Positions 19,210 to 29,343 of a stretch of DNA of 64,000 nt are shown one piece after another (positions within the stretch are counted from its first letter, which is position 1; each line of letters begins with the position of its first letter). Both the position numbers and the translations under genes were made by a program. The notes beneath the pieces were generated by a model, which was not told the origin of the DNA, made no database searches, and saw nothing but the letters and a program-made list of their open reading frames with translations. The stretch is from CAIWHR01 sp963811685 (GTDB lineage: Bacteria; Pseudomonadota; Gammaproteobacteria; Burkholderiales; Casimicrobiaceae), in the NCBI GenBank assembly GCA_963811685.1, contig CAWESK010000003.1, forward strand, positions 35,910 through 99,909, written 5' to 3'.

Positions 19210-19925
19210 CGAGCAGGATCCCGTTCACGCCGGCGGCGAACACGACCAGCAGGAACGTCACCGCCATGATCACCTCGACGTTGTAGAGGCCGATCGCGTT
19301 CATCAGCAGGTGGCCGAGCCCGTGCTGCGAGGCGAACATCTCGCCCAGCACGGTGCCGATCAGCGTCAGCGAGAACCCGACGCGAAGGCCGGTGAAGATC
19401 TCGGGCACCGCCGCGGGAAACAGGATCGAGCGCACCATCGTCGGCGTGCGGAGCTTCAGCACGCGTCCGGTCTTGACGAAGATCGGCCGGGTGCTGCGAA
19501 CAGCGCTCAGCGTGAACAGCGCCACGGGAATGATGCCGTGAATCGCGCCGAACGCGATCTTGGCCGAGATGCCGAGCCCGAACACGAGCAGGATGATCGG
19601 GTAGAGCGTGATCTTGGGAATCGAGTACAGCGCGACCAGCATCGGCTCCATCGCCTCGGCCGACAGCCGGTGCAATCCGAGCGCGAAACCGATCAGCAGT
19701 CCCAGCAACGTACGCGATCGCCAGCGCGGCGCCGAACGCCGCCATCGTGTTCGCGACGTCGACCCAGAACCAGTCGGTCTGCGCGAGCTTGGCGGTGGCG
19801 CGCAGCGTCTGCCACGGCGAGCGCATCGCGACGTCGCCGACGACGAGATACATGAGCTGCCAGAAGACGACGAGTCCGGCGATGAGGACGAGGACGTTGC
19901 GCAGCGAATGCCGCTCGCTCCCCAT
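19178..19925 (-). CDS. ABC transporter permease, SsuC/TauC-like (frame break near 19710)
   Basis: About 248 aa inner-membrane permease of the nitrate/sulfonate/taurine family. Transmembrane segments are evident (NVLVLIAGLVVFWQLMYLVV, LLGLLIGFALGL, PKITLYPIILLVFGLGISAKIAF and VIMAVTFLLVVFAAGVNGILLAI). The EAA loop that contacts the ATPase lies around VRSILFPAAVPEIFTGLRVGFSLTLIGTVLGEM. A +1 step near 19710 splits the protein inside the second membrane helix. The start overlaps the preceding permease stop (ATGA at 19923-19927), so it is translationally coupled. It is the last gene of the operon. Confidence 0.85.
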
Positions 19926-20677
19926 CACCGAAGCCCCCGGCGGGCGAGCAGCGCCTTTTCCCAGTGCGTGAGAATCCCGTTCAGCACGATCGAGAAAAGC
20001 AGGATGAGCAGGATCAGCGGATACATCGTCGCGTTGTCGAAATTGGTGTACGCAAAGCCGATCTCGTAGCCCATGCCGGTGCGCGCCATGATGAACTCGG
20101 ACCCGATGACGCCGATCAGCGCGTACGCGAGCGCCAGCTTCGCCGCGGTCAACAGATAGGGCGCGCAGAACGGCAGCGTGACATGGATCGCGGTCTCGAA
20201 CGGGGACAGACGGCTGATCAACGCCGTCTTGCGCAGCACCCGCGGCACACGGTCGAGGCCGTTCAGAATGGTGACGATGACCGCGACCACCGCCAGCAGG
20301 AAGCCGATCAGCACCTGCGGCCCGTCGCCGAGGCCGAAGATGATGATGAACAGCGGATAGAACGCGAAGATCGGGATTGCGTAGTACGTGGCGAACAGCG
20401 GATCGAGCGTGTCGCGAAGCGTCCGGAAGCCGTGCAGCACCGTGCCGGTCGCGATCCCGATCACGTAGGCGAGCGCGAACGCCAGCATCACGTTGGCGAA
20501 GCTCTTGCCGATTTCGGGGAAGAGCTTGCCCGAGGCCAGCAGCGCGAAGAGATCGATCGCGATCCGATGCGGCGGCGGCATCGTGATCTTGTCGATGACG
20601 CCGGCGAGGCACAGCACTTCGAGCAGCAGCGTGAGGACCACGACCACCGCGATCTGGTAGAGCGTCGCGCGCCTCAT
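19925..20677 (-). CDS. ABC transporter permease, SsuC/TauC-like
   Basis: 250 aa. Start MRRATLYQIAVVVVLTLLLEVLCLAGV was chosen because it overlaps the ATPase stop by 4 bp and gives a normal first membrane helix. Six hydrophobic segments are visible. The EAA motif region reads LISRLSPFETAIHVTLPFCAPYLLTAAKLALAYALIGVIGSEF. With the next gene it would form a heterodimeric channel, since both are full-length and clearly different in sequence. Confidence 0.88.
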   Translation of the reverse strand: MRRATLYQIAVVVVLTLLLEVLCLAGVIDKITMPPPHRIAIDLFALLASGKLFPEIGKSFANVMLAFALAYVIGIATGTVLHGFRTLRDTLDPLFATYYAIPIFAFYPLFIIIFGLGDGPQVLIGFLLAVVAVIVTILNGLDRVPRVLRKTALISRLSPFETAIHVTLPFCAPYLLTAAKLALAYALIGVIGSEFIMARTGMGYEIGFAYTNFDNATMYPLILLILLFSIVLNGILTHWEKALLARRGLR

Positions 20678-21480
20678 CGGGAATCGCTCGCGCGTCCCAT
20701 CGTCTTCATCGATTCCTCGCGCAGCGTCTTCCACAGGCGGCTCGTGACCGCGCCGAAGCTCGCGTGCTCGACGATCCGGCTGTCGCGCTCGCGCGGCCAG
20801 TGCGTCTCGACGATTTCGATCACCCGTCCCGGCCGCGCCGACATGATGGCGATCCGATCAGCCAGCATCGCCGCCTCGTCGAGCGCATGCGTGATCAGGA
20901 AGACCGTCGCGTCGATCTCACGCCAGAGCCTCAGCACCTCGTCGCCCATCAGGAGGCGCGTCTGCTGATCGAGCGCGCCGAACGGCTCGTCGAGCAATAG
21001 CAACCGCGGCTGGGTGACGAGCGTGCGCGCGATGCAGACGCGCTGGCGCATGCCCCCGGATAGCTGCGCCGGGAACGTGGGCGCGAAGTCGCGGAGCCCC
21101 ATCATCACGATCGCGTCGTTCACGCGGCGCGCCTTTTCGTCGGCGGAAAGCGCCGCCTGGCGCAACCCGAACGCGACGTTGTCGTACACGGACAGCCAGG
21201 GAAAGGACGCGTCTTCCTGGAACACGACGCCGATGCCGTCGGGAACCTGCGACTCGACCGGCCGCCCCTCGAACTCGATGCGGCCCTCGCTCGCGGGCAG
21301 GAGTCCCGCGATCAGCTCCAGCAGCGTCGATTTCCCGCAGCCGGACGGTCCGACGACGGCGAAGAACTCGCCCTGCCGAAGGTCGAGATCGATCGGGGCC
21401 AGCGCCTGCACCGCCTGCCCGCCGGCGCTCGCGGGGAAGCGCTTGGACACGCCGCGGAGCGCGACCTGCACCGCGGGCAC
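20674..21480 (-). CDS. ABC transporter ATP-binding protein, SsuB/TauB-like
   Basis: 268 aa with all ATPase motifs intact: Walker A GPSGCGKST, Q-loop VVFQEDASFPW, signature LSGGMRQR, Walker B LLLLDEPFGALD and H-loop ITHALDEA. The subfamily is that of nitrate/sulfonate/taurine/pyrimidine-precursor importers. It energises the two permeases downstream and pairs with the NMT1-type binding protein immediately upstream (21 bp gap). Confidence 0.92.
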   Translation of the reverse strand: MPAVQVALRGVSKRFPASAGGQAVQALAPIDLDLRQGEFFAVVGPSGCGKSTLLELIAGLLPASEGRIEFEGRPVESQVPDGIGVVFQEDASFPWLSVYDNVAFGLRQAALSADEKARRVNDAIVMMGLRDFAPTFPAQLSGGMRQRVCIARTLVTQPRLLLLDEPFGALDQQTRLLMGDEVLRLWREIDATVFLITHALDEAAMLADRIAIMSARPGRVIEIVETHWPRERDSRIVEHASFGAVTSRLWKTLREESMKTMGRASDSR

Positions 21481-21501
21481 GCCGAGTCACGGGCGCCGCG
21501 G

Positions 21502-22479
21502 TCACTTCGGCGTCTTGATGTCGGCGGGCAGGAATTGCGTGTCGATCGCCTTGGCGAGATCGAATTCGCCGGTCAGCGCGCCGACGCTTCGCTGCACCTC
21601 GATGATCCGCTTCATGCCTTCGAGATGGATCTGCCCGTTGCCCCAGTACGGAATGCCTTGCGTGTAGCTCGTCGTCAGGTTGCGCACCGCGCTCCGCGCG
21701 ACCTCGGGCGTGATGTTGAATGGCTTGGCGACGATGTCGCCGGCTTCGTCGGGATGCGCGATCATGAACTCGACCGCGCGGCGGCGAGCGCGGATGACCG
21801 CGCGGATGAAATCGCCGCGCGTCCTGGCGGCCTCTCCCGTTGTCATCCCGACGACGTTGTCGAGCGGCGGCAGCGCTTCGGCTCCGGTGACGAGCACGCG
21901 GTACTTGTCCTTGACCTGGGACCAGAGCGGCTCGGTCACCGCGGCGACATCGATCTGGTCGAGATCGAGCGCGGCGAGCATCGGGCCGAACCCGCCGGTC
22001 TTCACGAGCTCGGCGTCCTCGGCCTTGTAGCCGGCCTTCTGCAGCAGCAAGACCGCCAGCGCCTGGCTCGTCGAGCGCGGATTGGTGTAGCCGATCTTCC
22101 TGCCCTTGAGATCCTTGAGCGTCTTGATCGGCGAATCCTTCTTCACCATCCATGCGAACTCGGCGATGGTCAGCACATTGTCGCTGACGATCCGGATGTC
22201 CGCGCCCTGCTGGATCGCCACGGCGATCGCGCCAGGATTGGCTTCGCCGTAGGCGACGCCGGCCATCGCATTTCGCACCGACGTGCCGCCGCCCTGCGAC
22301 GCGATGATGCCGGTGACGTTGGCGCCCTCTTCCTGGAAATACCCTTTGGCGAGCGCGACGGCGAACGGCATGCCGTTGGCCGAGCTTCCGTAATTGCCGA
22401 CCGCGATCTCTTCGGCCGCCGCAAGCGTTGCGAAACCCGCGAGCAGCGTTGCCATCACCAGCGAAAGCAGGCGTTGCAT
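21502..22479 (-). CDS. NMT1/TauA-like periplasmic substrate-binding protein
   Basis: 325 aa. Signal peptide MQRLLSLVMATLLAGFATLAAA, then EEIAVGNYGSSANGMPFAVALAKGYFQEEGANVTGIIASQGGG, MAGVAYGEANPGAIAVAIQQGADIRIV and LKGRKIGYTNPRSTSQALAVLLLQKAGYKAEDAELVKTGGFGPMLAALDLDQIDV, the standard NMT1-type two-lobe fold. It delivers a small organic anion or aromatic to the ABC importer encoded just downstream. The second of two ATGs is favoured: GGAGGAGA lies about eight bases upstream of it. The operon partners (decarboxylase, aldehyde dehydrogenase) suggest a 2-oxoacid or related carboxylate as ligand, which is inference. Confidence 0.88.
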   Translation of the reverse strand: MQRLLSLVMATLLAGFATLAAAEEIAVGNYGSSANGMPFAVALAKGYFQEEGANVTGIIASQGGGTSVRNAMAGVAYGEANPGAIAVAIQQGADIRIVSDNVLTIAEFAWMVKKDSPIKTLKDLKGRKIGYTNPRSTSQALAVLLLQKAGYKAEDAELVKTGGFGPMLAALDLDQIDVAAVTEPLWSQVKDKYRVLVTGAEALPPLDNVVGMTTGEAARTRGDFIRAVIRARRRAVEFMIAHPDEAGDIVAKPFNITPEVARSAVRNLTTSYTQGIPYWGNGQIHLEGMKRIIEVQRSVGALTGEFDLAKAIDTQFLPADIKTPK

Positions 22480-22495
22480 GATCATTCTCCTCCGT

Positions 22496-23978
22496 TTAGG
22501 CGTTGCGTCTCAACGTGACGTTGACGTTCTTGATCTGCGTGCAGGCGAGCAATTCCTCGATCGACTCCTCCCGGCCCACGCCCGATTGCTTGTAGCCGCC
22601 GAACGGGACGCCGACGTAGTGCGTGCTGGCGCCGTTGATCCAGATGTAGCCGGCTTCGACGCGCGACGCGAGGCGATGTGCCCGGTCGAGATCATGGGTC
22701 CAGATCGAGGCGGTGAGTCCGACGTCGAGCGCGTTGACCCGCGCGAGGAGATCATCCTCGTCCGTCCAGCGCAGGATGCTCACCACCGGCCCGAAGATTT
22801 CCTCGCGCGCGATCCGCATGTCGTCGGTGACGTCGGCAAACACGGTCGGCTCGACGAAGAACCCGTGCGCGAGCTTCGGGTCGGCCGGGCGCTTGCCGCC
22901 GTGCGCGAGCCGCGCGCCGTCCTCGACGCCGAGCTTGATGTAGCTCATCGTCTTGTCGAACTGCGCCTGGCTCGACAGGCACCCCACTTCGTTGTCCGGC
23001 TCGGTCGGGAGGCCGACCTTCAGCGCGGCGACGCGCTTGACGATCTCCGCCAGCGCCGCGTCGTGGATGTCGGCGTGAAGATAGACGCGGCTCGTCGAAT
23101 TGCACGATTGCCCGGTGACGTAGCGGAAGTTCATCCCGCGCACGACACCTTCGGCGACGTCGGCTGGCGCCGCATCGGCGCAGGCGATAAGCGCGTTCTT
23201 GCCGCCGAGCTCGAGCGTCAGCGACTTGAGCGTGGACCCGGCCGCGCTCATCACGGCGCGGCCCGCGGGAACGCTGCCGATGAATCCGATCTTGGCGACC
23301 TTCGGATGCGCGACCAGCGCCGCGCCGGTGTCGCGCCCGCCGGTGACGATGTTGAACACGCCGGGCGGGAACACGCCTTCCCACAGCTCGGCGATGCGCA
23401 GTGACGAGAGCGGCGTCTGGTCGGCGGGCTTCACGATCAGCGAATTGCCGGCGACGAGCGGCGCGCCGCATTTGCCCGCGGTGAAGAGCAGCGGATGGTT
23501 GAACGCGCCGATGCGGGCGACGACCCCCAGCGGCTCGCGCAGGGTGTAGTTGAGCGTGCCGGCGCCGATCGGAATCGTGTCGCCCTTGATTTCGGTGACG
23601 AGGCCGGCGAAGTAGTCCATGTAGTTCGCGCTGATCTCGACGTCGAAGCGCATCGCCTGGAACGGATTGCCGGTGTCGACCGCTTCGAGCCACGCGAGCT
23701 CGTCGGCGTTCTGGCGCAGGATCGCGGACGCCTTGCGAATGGCGTTCGCGCGTTCCTGCGCCGGCACGTCGCGCCAGCAGGAAAAAGGCCTTGCGCGCCG
23801 CGGTGACCGCGCGATCGACGTCCTCGGCGGTGGCGTCCGCGGTGGTGCCGAGCGACTCGCCGGTCGACGGGCTCGAGACGGCGATCGTCCGCGCTCCGGC
23901 GGATGCGTGCCAGGCCCCGCCATAGTGCAGCGAGCGGTGGAGCGGGAGGCGCGGATCGGCGGATTTGTCGTCGGGCAT
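22496..23978 (-). CDS. NAD(P)-dependent aldehyde dehydrogenase (frame break near 23785)
   Basis: About 493 aa. Catalytic Cys lies in GQSCNSTSR and the general-base Glu in LELGGKNAL; cofactor-binding IVKPADQTPLSSLRIAELW, IGFIGSVPAGRAVM and the C-terminal EEIFGPVVSILRW and GGYKQSGVGREESIEELLACTQIKNV complete the family pattern. It oxidises an aldehyde to the acid. The frame steps +1 near 23785, after AARKAF and before WRDVPAQERANAIRKA. It starts 12 bp after the ThDP-enzyme gene, which makes it the natural next step: decarboxylation of a 2-oxoacid would yield the aldehyde it consumes. Confidence 0.88.
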
Positions 23979-23990
23979 GATGCGTGACCG

Positions 23991-25797
23991 TCAGTTGCGC
24001 GCAGGCACGTGGCGCATCAGCGATGCCGACACCGCGCGCGCGTACTCGGGCGCGACACGCGCGTCGATGACCGCCAGCGCGCCGGCGCGCACGTCGGCGA
24101 CGGCTTGGGCAAGGGCCGACGTCAAATCGTCGACCGTCCGCACCGGACCGTAGCCCTTGGCGCCCTGCCCGCGCGCGAGTTGCGCGAGGTCCATGTCCGG
24201 ATCGCTCATCCGCAAGCCGATCCAGCGGTTTTCGACGGGGCGGCCGCGCAGGCGGGCCATGCGCTCCTGGTGCAGCTCGTCGTTGAAGAACGATTCGTTG
24301 TTCGCGACGACGATCAAGAGCGGCACGCCGTAGTGGACGCCGGTCCACAGCGCGGTGAGGCCCATCAGGTAGTCGCCGTCGCCCAGCACCGCGACCGGCA
24401 GCCGGTCGCTGCCGGCGTCGCGCAGCGCCAGCGCCGCACCCACCGCCATGCCGGGCCCCGAGCCGATGCCGCCGCCGCCGTCGAATCCGATGTAATCCTG
24501 CGGATGCGCGAAGCGGCAATACTCGCCCGGCCAGCCGAGCGGCAGCCGGATGTACGAGGGCTTGTGCGGCGCCAGCGCTTCTGTGGTCACGCGCGCGAGG
24601 TCGTCGAGCGGCAGGCGCACATCGGCGGTCCATTTCGCGGGCTCGGCGCCCACGGGCGCGGCTTCCGCGGGCTTCGAGAACCACGAGCGAACGTCTTTCG
24701 ACGCGCTTGGGCCGAGCTCGGCGAGAAGAGCCGAGACCAGCGTATCGGGCGCGACGAGAAGCGAGAGATCGCGTCACGGGCAGCGCCTGGTAGTCGGCGT
24801 TCCAGCCGTTGTGGATGTATTGATCGAGCGAGCACTGGATGACCTTGGCGCGCGGGGCCTCACCGTTGCAGGCCTGCAGCAGCGAGCCGCCGAGGTCGAC
24901 CCAGTCGAGGCTCAGGATCGCGTCGGCGTCGCGCACGAGCTGCGCCGCCGGACCGGTCACGTACAGGCCGGGCGGAAACGGATGCAGCTTATGCTTCGTC
25001 GGGAAACTCGCGCCGGTCTTGATGTCGGTGAGAACGACGGCGTTCAGGCGTTCCGCGAGCGTCACGCGTCGCGCGAAATCCGCTTCGTCGCGCGATACGC
25101 GGCCGATCATGATCAACGGACGCCGGGCCGACGACAGCCGATGCGCGGCTTCGCGCACCGATTCCGGCGGCGCGATGCCCGGTTCCGGGACGGCGTTGCG
25201 ATCGAGCGAGGGCATCGGCACCGGCGCGGCGAGCTTTTCTTCCTGCAACGCCGCGTCGAGCGTCACGTAAACGGGGCCCTGCGGCAGCGTCATCGCGATG
25301 CGATACGCGCGCAGGATCGCTTCCAGCGCCGCGGCGACCGAGCCCGGCTGGTCGTCCCATTTGGTATAGCCGCGCACCAGCGCGCCGAGGTCGCGCGACG
25401 TGTGAATCCAGTCGACCCACGGCCGGCGCTTCACGGCGTCGACCGGCCCGACCGCGCCCAGCAGCAGGATCGGAATGCGGTCGCACCACGCATTGAAGAT
25501 CGCCATCGTCGCGTGCATCAGCCCGACATTGGCGTGCAGAGCGACCGCGAGCGGCTTTCCGGTGACGCGCGCATACCCGTGCGCGAGTGCGACCGCGGAT
25601 TCCTCGTGGATGCAGAGCAAAAGCTCCGGCCGCGTGTTGCCGAGATAGTTGACGAGGCTGTCGTGCAGCCCGCGAAAGCTCGCGCCGGGGGTCAGCGCGA
25701 TGTAGGGGATCGCGAGCTTGCGCAGCAGCTCCGCGATCGAATCGCTGCCCCAGGCGGCGGTTTCGACCTGCGGAATGTCGCGGGGAGTGTCGTTCAT
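23991..25797 (-). CDS. Thiamine-diphosphate-dependent decarboxylase-like enzyme (frame break near 24775)
   Basis: About 602 aa, three-domain ThDP enzyme (benzoylformate decarboxylase/acetolactate synthase superfamily). The N-terminal domain has the cofactor-activating Glu in CIHEESAVALAHGYARVTGKPLAVALHANVGLMHATMAIFNAW. The C-terminal ThDP/Mg motif runs from GDGDYLMGLTALWTGVHYGV to VVANNESFFND. The frame steps +1 near 24775, in the linker after QALPVTR. Known relatives act on benzoylformate, phenylpyruvate, sulfopyruvate or oxalyl-CoA; the residues visible do not choose between them. It heads the minus-strand operon of decarboxylase, aldehyde dehydrogenase and ABC importer. Confidence 0.85.
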
Positions 25798-25932
25798 TTG
25801 TCGCCGCCGGAGCGTCGGAATGGCGGCCTGCGCAATCCCGTCGATCGGCACGGAACTGTAGCGTATGCGGAGAACAGGGGCAATGCGATGGCGGTGGGAC
25901 GCACCCCAACCTCGCCCCACCGGGCGCGATGG

Positions 25933-26523
25933 TCAGCGCCGCGTGGCCTCGATGCCGATATCGAGCTTGATTTCGTCGCCGACGTCGGGGAGAAACCGCG
26001 TCATGCCGAACTCGGAGCGCTTCAAGACAGCGTGAAAGGCGCCGCCGCAGCGATGCTGCCGGACGATGCCGGCCGCAACGTCCTTGCACGTGAAACGCTC
26101 GGCGTCGAGGCGCAGCGCTCGCTGCACGCCGTGCAGCCACAACGTGCCGTCGACGGCGACGAGCCGGTCGCCGTCGAACACGAATTGGCTGCTCAGGTAC
26201 CGGATCTCCGGATTCGCCGCGCTGTCGAGGAATTGCGGCGAGCGCAGGATGCCGTCGAGCGTCCGGTTGCCGGTGTCGATCGAGTCCGCATCGACGGTGA
26301 CGACCGCCTGGCCCGTCTTCGCGTCGGGATCGAATTGGACGGTCGCAGTGATTTTCGCGAAGCGGCCGTGCACGTAGGAAATGTCGAAATGGCTGCCCGC
26401 GAAGTAGACCGACACGTGATCGGCGTCGACCGCCCATTCCGCGGCAACGCTTGTGCTTGCGGACGCGGCGAGCCATCCACCGGCGAGCAAGCGAAGAAAA
26501 AACGACAGGAAGACGCGGGGCAT
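25933..26523 (-). CDS. YceI-family periplasmic protein
   Basis: 196 aa. Start MPRVFLSFFLRLLAGGWLAASASTSVAA gives a signal peptide; a longer frame upstream is not supported. The mature part is a YceI lipocalin-like barrel: WAVDADHVSVYFAGSHFDISYVHGRF, VQFDPDAKTGQAVVTVDADSIDTGNRTLDGILRSPQFLDSA and ALKRSEFGMTRFLPDVGDEIKLDIGIEA-type ending. YceI proteins bind isoprenoid-like lipids such as polyprenyl chains in the periplasm. The 135 bp between it and the ThDP-enzyme start show no feature. Confidence 0.88.
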   Translation of the reverse strand: MPRVFLSFFLRLLAGGWLAASASTSVAAEWAVDADHVSVYFAGSHFDISYVHGRFAKITATVQFDPDAKTGQAVVTVDADSIDTGNRTLDGILRSPQFLDSAANPEIRYLSSQFVFDGDRLVAVDGTLWLHGVQRALRLDAERFTCKDVAAGIVRQHRCGGAFHAVLKRSEFGMTRFLPDVGDEIKLDIGIEATRR

Positions 26524-26622
26524 GAGCTTTCGACTATGGGCGGCAGGAAGGTTGTCAACTGGAGTTGCCAACAGCTCGCGCGGGCACCGCATTCCCTCGC
26601 GTGACTTGTCGGCTGTCGCGTG

Positions 26623-28422
26623 TCAGGGCAGGCCTTCCTGCGCCTCGGCGAGCTCCGCGCTTTCCTTGACGTCGGATTCGAACAGCTCCTGCAGTTGCGC
26701 CGCCGCCTGCGCAGCCGTCTGAATGAGCTGCGCCTCGTCCTGCCGCACCGCGTATTGGACGTCGAGCTGCGCGAGGTCGTGCTTGCGGAAGAGATCGACC
26801 GCACGCACCGCGCGCGCGGATTCGAAGCCCAGTTTTTCCAGCGCCTGGCGCGCCGTCTCGAGGCTCGAGCGGAACGTCTCGCGCTCGCCGCCCAGGATGT
26901 CGAGGTCGCGCAGCCGGTAGTAATGGACGCGATTGCGCGCGCGGGCGAGGATCGGCAAATCCGGGAAGTGCTGGCGCACGATCGCCGCCGTCTTCATCGA
27001 CGCCTCGACATCGTCGATCGCGAGCACGAAGAGCTTCGCGTCGCGCGCGCGGGCGGATTCGAGAAGCTCGAGACGCGAGGCGTCGCCGTAATAAACCTTG
27101 TTGCCGAACTTGCGCACGAAGTCGACCTGCTGGTAATTGATCTCGATCGCCGTGAACGGAATGCCCGCCATCCGCAATACCCGCGAGACGATCTGCCCGT
27201 AACGTCCGTAACCGGCGATGATCACGGGGTTGCCGGTGCCGTCGATCATGTCGAACTCGGGGTCCTTCCGCCGCGCGAGCCAGCGCTCCAGCATTTTTTC
27301 ATGGGCGACGAACGTGAGCGGCGCCAGCAGCATCGAAATGGTCACGGCCAGCACGAGGAACTGCGAGGTCTCGGTCGCGAGGATGCCGCCGACCTGCGCC
27401 GCGGTGAACAGCACGAACGCGAATTCGCCGCCTTGCGAGAGCAGCCCGGCCACGCGCTGCGCGTCCTCGTCGCCCGCCTTGGCGACGCGCATGATGCCGT
27501 ACAGCAGCAGCGCCTTCAACGCCATCATTCCGATCGCGACGCCGAGCACGGCGAGAGGATGCACACGGAACAGCGCGAGATTGGCGCTCATCCCGACGGC
27601 CATGAAAAAGAGGCCCATCAGCAGCCCCTTGAACGGCTCGACGTCGGCTTCGAGCTCGTGGCGGAACTCGGAATCGGCGAGGAGCACGCCCGCCAGGAAC
27701 GCGCCGAGCGACATCGAGAGGCCGATTGCCTCCATCAGCAGCGCGGCGCCGATCACGACCAGCAGCGCAGCCGCGGTGAATACTTCGCGGCCGCCGAAGC
27801 GTGCGATGAGCTTCAGCGCCGGGCGGATCAGCACGCGGCTTACGACGATGACGAGCACGATCGCCGCACCACCCTTCGCCGCCAGCATCCAGCCGCTTTC
27901 CGCGCCGGTCTTGTCTGCGGCGAGCAGAGGCAAGAGGGCGATCAGCGGAATCACCGCCAGATCCTGGAACAGCAGGATCGCGAACGCGCGGCGTCCGCTC
28001 GGGCTCGACAATTCGCCGCGCTCGCCCAGCCACGCAAGCACGATCGCCGTCGACGACATCGCGAGCCCGAAGCCGATGACGGTGGCCGCCTGCCAGGAGA
28101 AATCGAGCGCATGCACGATAAACGTCAACACGAGGCCGGTCACCAGCACCTGCGCGCCGCCCAGTCCGAACACGGGTTGCCGCAGTGCCCACAACCTCGA
28201 GGGCTCGAGCTCCAGCCCGACCAGGAACAAGAGCAGCACGACGCCGAGCTCCGCGAAGCTCAGCGTCGCCTGCGCGTCGCCGATGAGACCGAGCCCCCAC
28301 GGACCGATGAGCGCGCCGGCGGCGAGGTAGCCCAGCACGGCACCCAGCTTGAGCCGGCGGAAGAGCGGCACGACGACGACGGCGGTCGCGAGAAAAATCG
28401 CGGCGTGACCCATGAGCACCAT
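26623..28422 (-). CDS. Kef-type monovalent cation:proton antiporter with RCK domain (CPA2)
   Basis: 599 aa. Residues 1 to about 385 contain a dozen membrane helices of the CPA2 Na+/H+ exchanger fold (ALIGPWGLGLIGDAQATLSFAELGVVLLLFLVGLELEPSRLW is the signature stretch). Residues about 405-530 form a TrkA-N/RCK NAD-binding domain (NPVIIAGYGRYGQIVSRVLRMAGIPFTAIE, YGDASRLELLESARARDAKLFVLAIDD), and a coiled C-terminus follows. KefB/KefC relatives export K+ in exchange for H+ under glutathione-adduct control; the ancillary KefF/G flavoprotein is not seen here. The ATG at 28422 has AAGAGA six bases upstream. No frame break. Confidence 0.92.
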   Translation of the reverse strand: MVLMGHAAIFLATAVVVVPLFRRLKLGAVLGYLAAGALIGPWGLGLIGDAQATLSFAELGVVLLLFLVGLELEPSRLWALRQPVFGLGGAQVLVTGLVLTFIVHALDFSWQAATVIGFGLAMSSTAIVLAWLGERGELSSPSGRRAFAILLFQDLAVIPLIALLPLLAADKTGAESGWMLAAKGGAAIVLVIVVSRVLIRPALKLIARFGGREVFTAAALLVVIGAALLMEAIGLSMSLGAFLAGVLLADSEFRHELEADVEPFKGLLMGLFFMAVGMSANLALFRVHPLAVLGVAIGMMALKALLLYGIMRVAKAGDEDAQRVAGLLSQGGEFAFVLFTAAQVGGILATETSQFLVLAVTISMLLAPLTFVAHEKMLERWLARRKDPEFDMIDGTGNPVIIAGYGRYGQIVSRVLRMAGIPFTAIEINYQQVDFVRKFGNKVYYGDASRLELLESARARDAKLFVLAIDDVEASMKTAAIVRQHFPDLPILARARNRVHYYRLRDLDILGGERETFRSSLETARQALEKLGFESARAVRAVDLFRKHDLAQLDVQYAVRQDEAQLIQTAAQAAAQLQELFESDVKESAELAEAQEGLP

Positions 28423-28563
28423 GGCGATCTCTTTTTCGGGTTGGTTCGCGCGATTATCCTATCCCGAACCCGGATTACGCGAGGATCAACGCGACGGCAG
28501 CGCGCGCCGTACCGACGGGGAATGCCGCCGGTCAGGACGCGGACCCGATGGCGAAGCCGGTCT

Positions 28564-29343
28564 TCAGACGACGCGCCTCGGCGGTCCCGGGAAGAATGCG
28601 TTGGTGCGCGCGATATAGTCGCGATACGCGGGGCGTCGCTCGCCGATGTCCTTTTCGAGCAGGCTTACGCCGGACACCTTGAGCAGCAGGAACATCATCA
28701 GCAGCGGCGAAAAGATCGTCCACCAGCCGCCTGCGGCCGCGGCGACCAGGTAGTAGCCCCACCACAGCATCGCCTCGCCATAGTAATTGGGGTGCCGCGT
28801 GTAGCGCCATAAGCCCGTATCCATCACGCGTCCGCGGTTCGCGGGATCGCCCTTGAAGCGCGCGAGCTGGTAGTCGCCGATGGCCTCGAACGCGAAGCCG
28901 TACGCCCACAAGGCGACACCGATGCCGTCGGCGATGTTGAGCCGCGCGGGAGAGGCGATGCCGACGAGGAGCGGCACTGCGACGATCGCCGCGAGCACCG
29001 CCTGCAACGCAAAGACGATGAAAAAGCTCTTCCAGGCGAAACCGGGCTCGTGCGCCGCGCGGATCGCCTGGTAGCGCCGGTCTTCGGGCTGGCCGTGGTT
29101 GCGCCACGTGATGTACCCGGACAGGCGCAGCGACCAAAGCGTCACCATTCCGATCAGCAACGGAGCGCGCGCACCGTTCGCGCGATTCGCCCACTCGAAA
29201 GTCACGACCGCCAGCAGGAAGAACAGCGACCACAGGCTGTCCACGATGCTGACGTCGCGCCTGGCGACGCTGATCAGCCAGCCGATCACCGCGAGTGCGG
29301 CCATCGCAAAGAGCGCCAGCTCGATCGCACGCGAGTCAAGCAT
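28564..29343 (-). CDS. DUF1295 integral membrane protein (steroid 5-alpha-reductase-like)
   Basis: 259 aa with seven or so hydrophobic helices. The C-terminal signature GDYQLARFKGDPANRGRVMDTGLWRYTRHPNYYGEAMLWWGYYLVAA matches the 3-oxo-5-alpha-steroid 4-dehydrogenase/DUF1295 (isoprenylcysteine-methyltransferase-like) membrane reductases. The start MLDSRAIELALFAM overlaps the DUF2878 stop by 8 bp, so the two are coupled. It is the last gene of a three-gene lipid-related cluster. The likely role is reduction of a double bond in a lipid using NADPH in the inner membrane; the substrate is not known. Confidence 0.88.
   Translation of the reverse strand: MLDSRAIELALFAMAALAVIGWLISVARRDVSIVDSLWSLFFLLAVVTFEWANRANGARAPLLIGMVTLWSLRLSGYITWRNHGQPEDRRYQAIRAAHEPGFAWKSFFIVFALQAVLAAIVAVPLLVGIASPARLNIADGIGVALWAYGFAFEAIGDYQLARFKGDPANRGRVMDTGLWRYTRHPNYYGEAMLWWGYYLVAAAAGGWWTIFSPLLMMFLLLKVSGVSLLEKDIGERRPAYRDYIARTNAFFPGPPRRVV

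Noticed and set aside
26620..28812. A 730-codon plus-strand frame opposite the Kef-type antiporter
   Set aside because: His/Arg/Glu-rich antisense pattern; the antiporter with intact membrane and RCK domains is the real gene.
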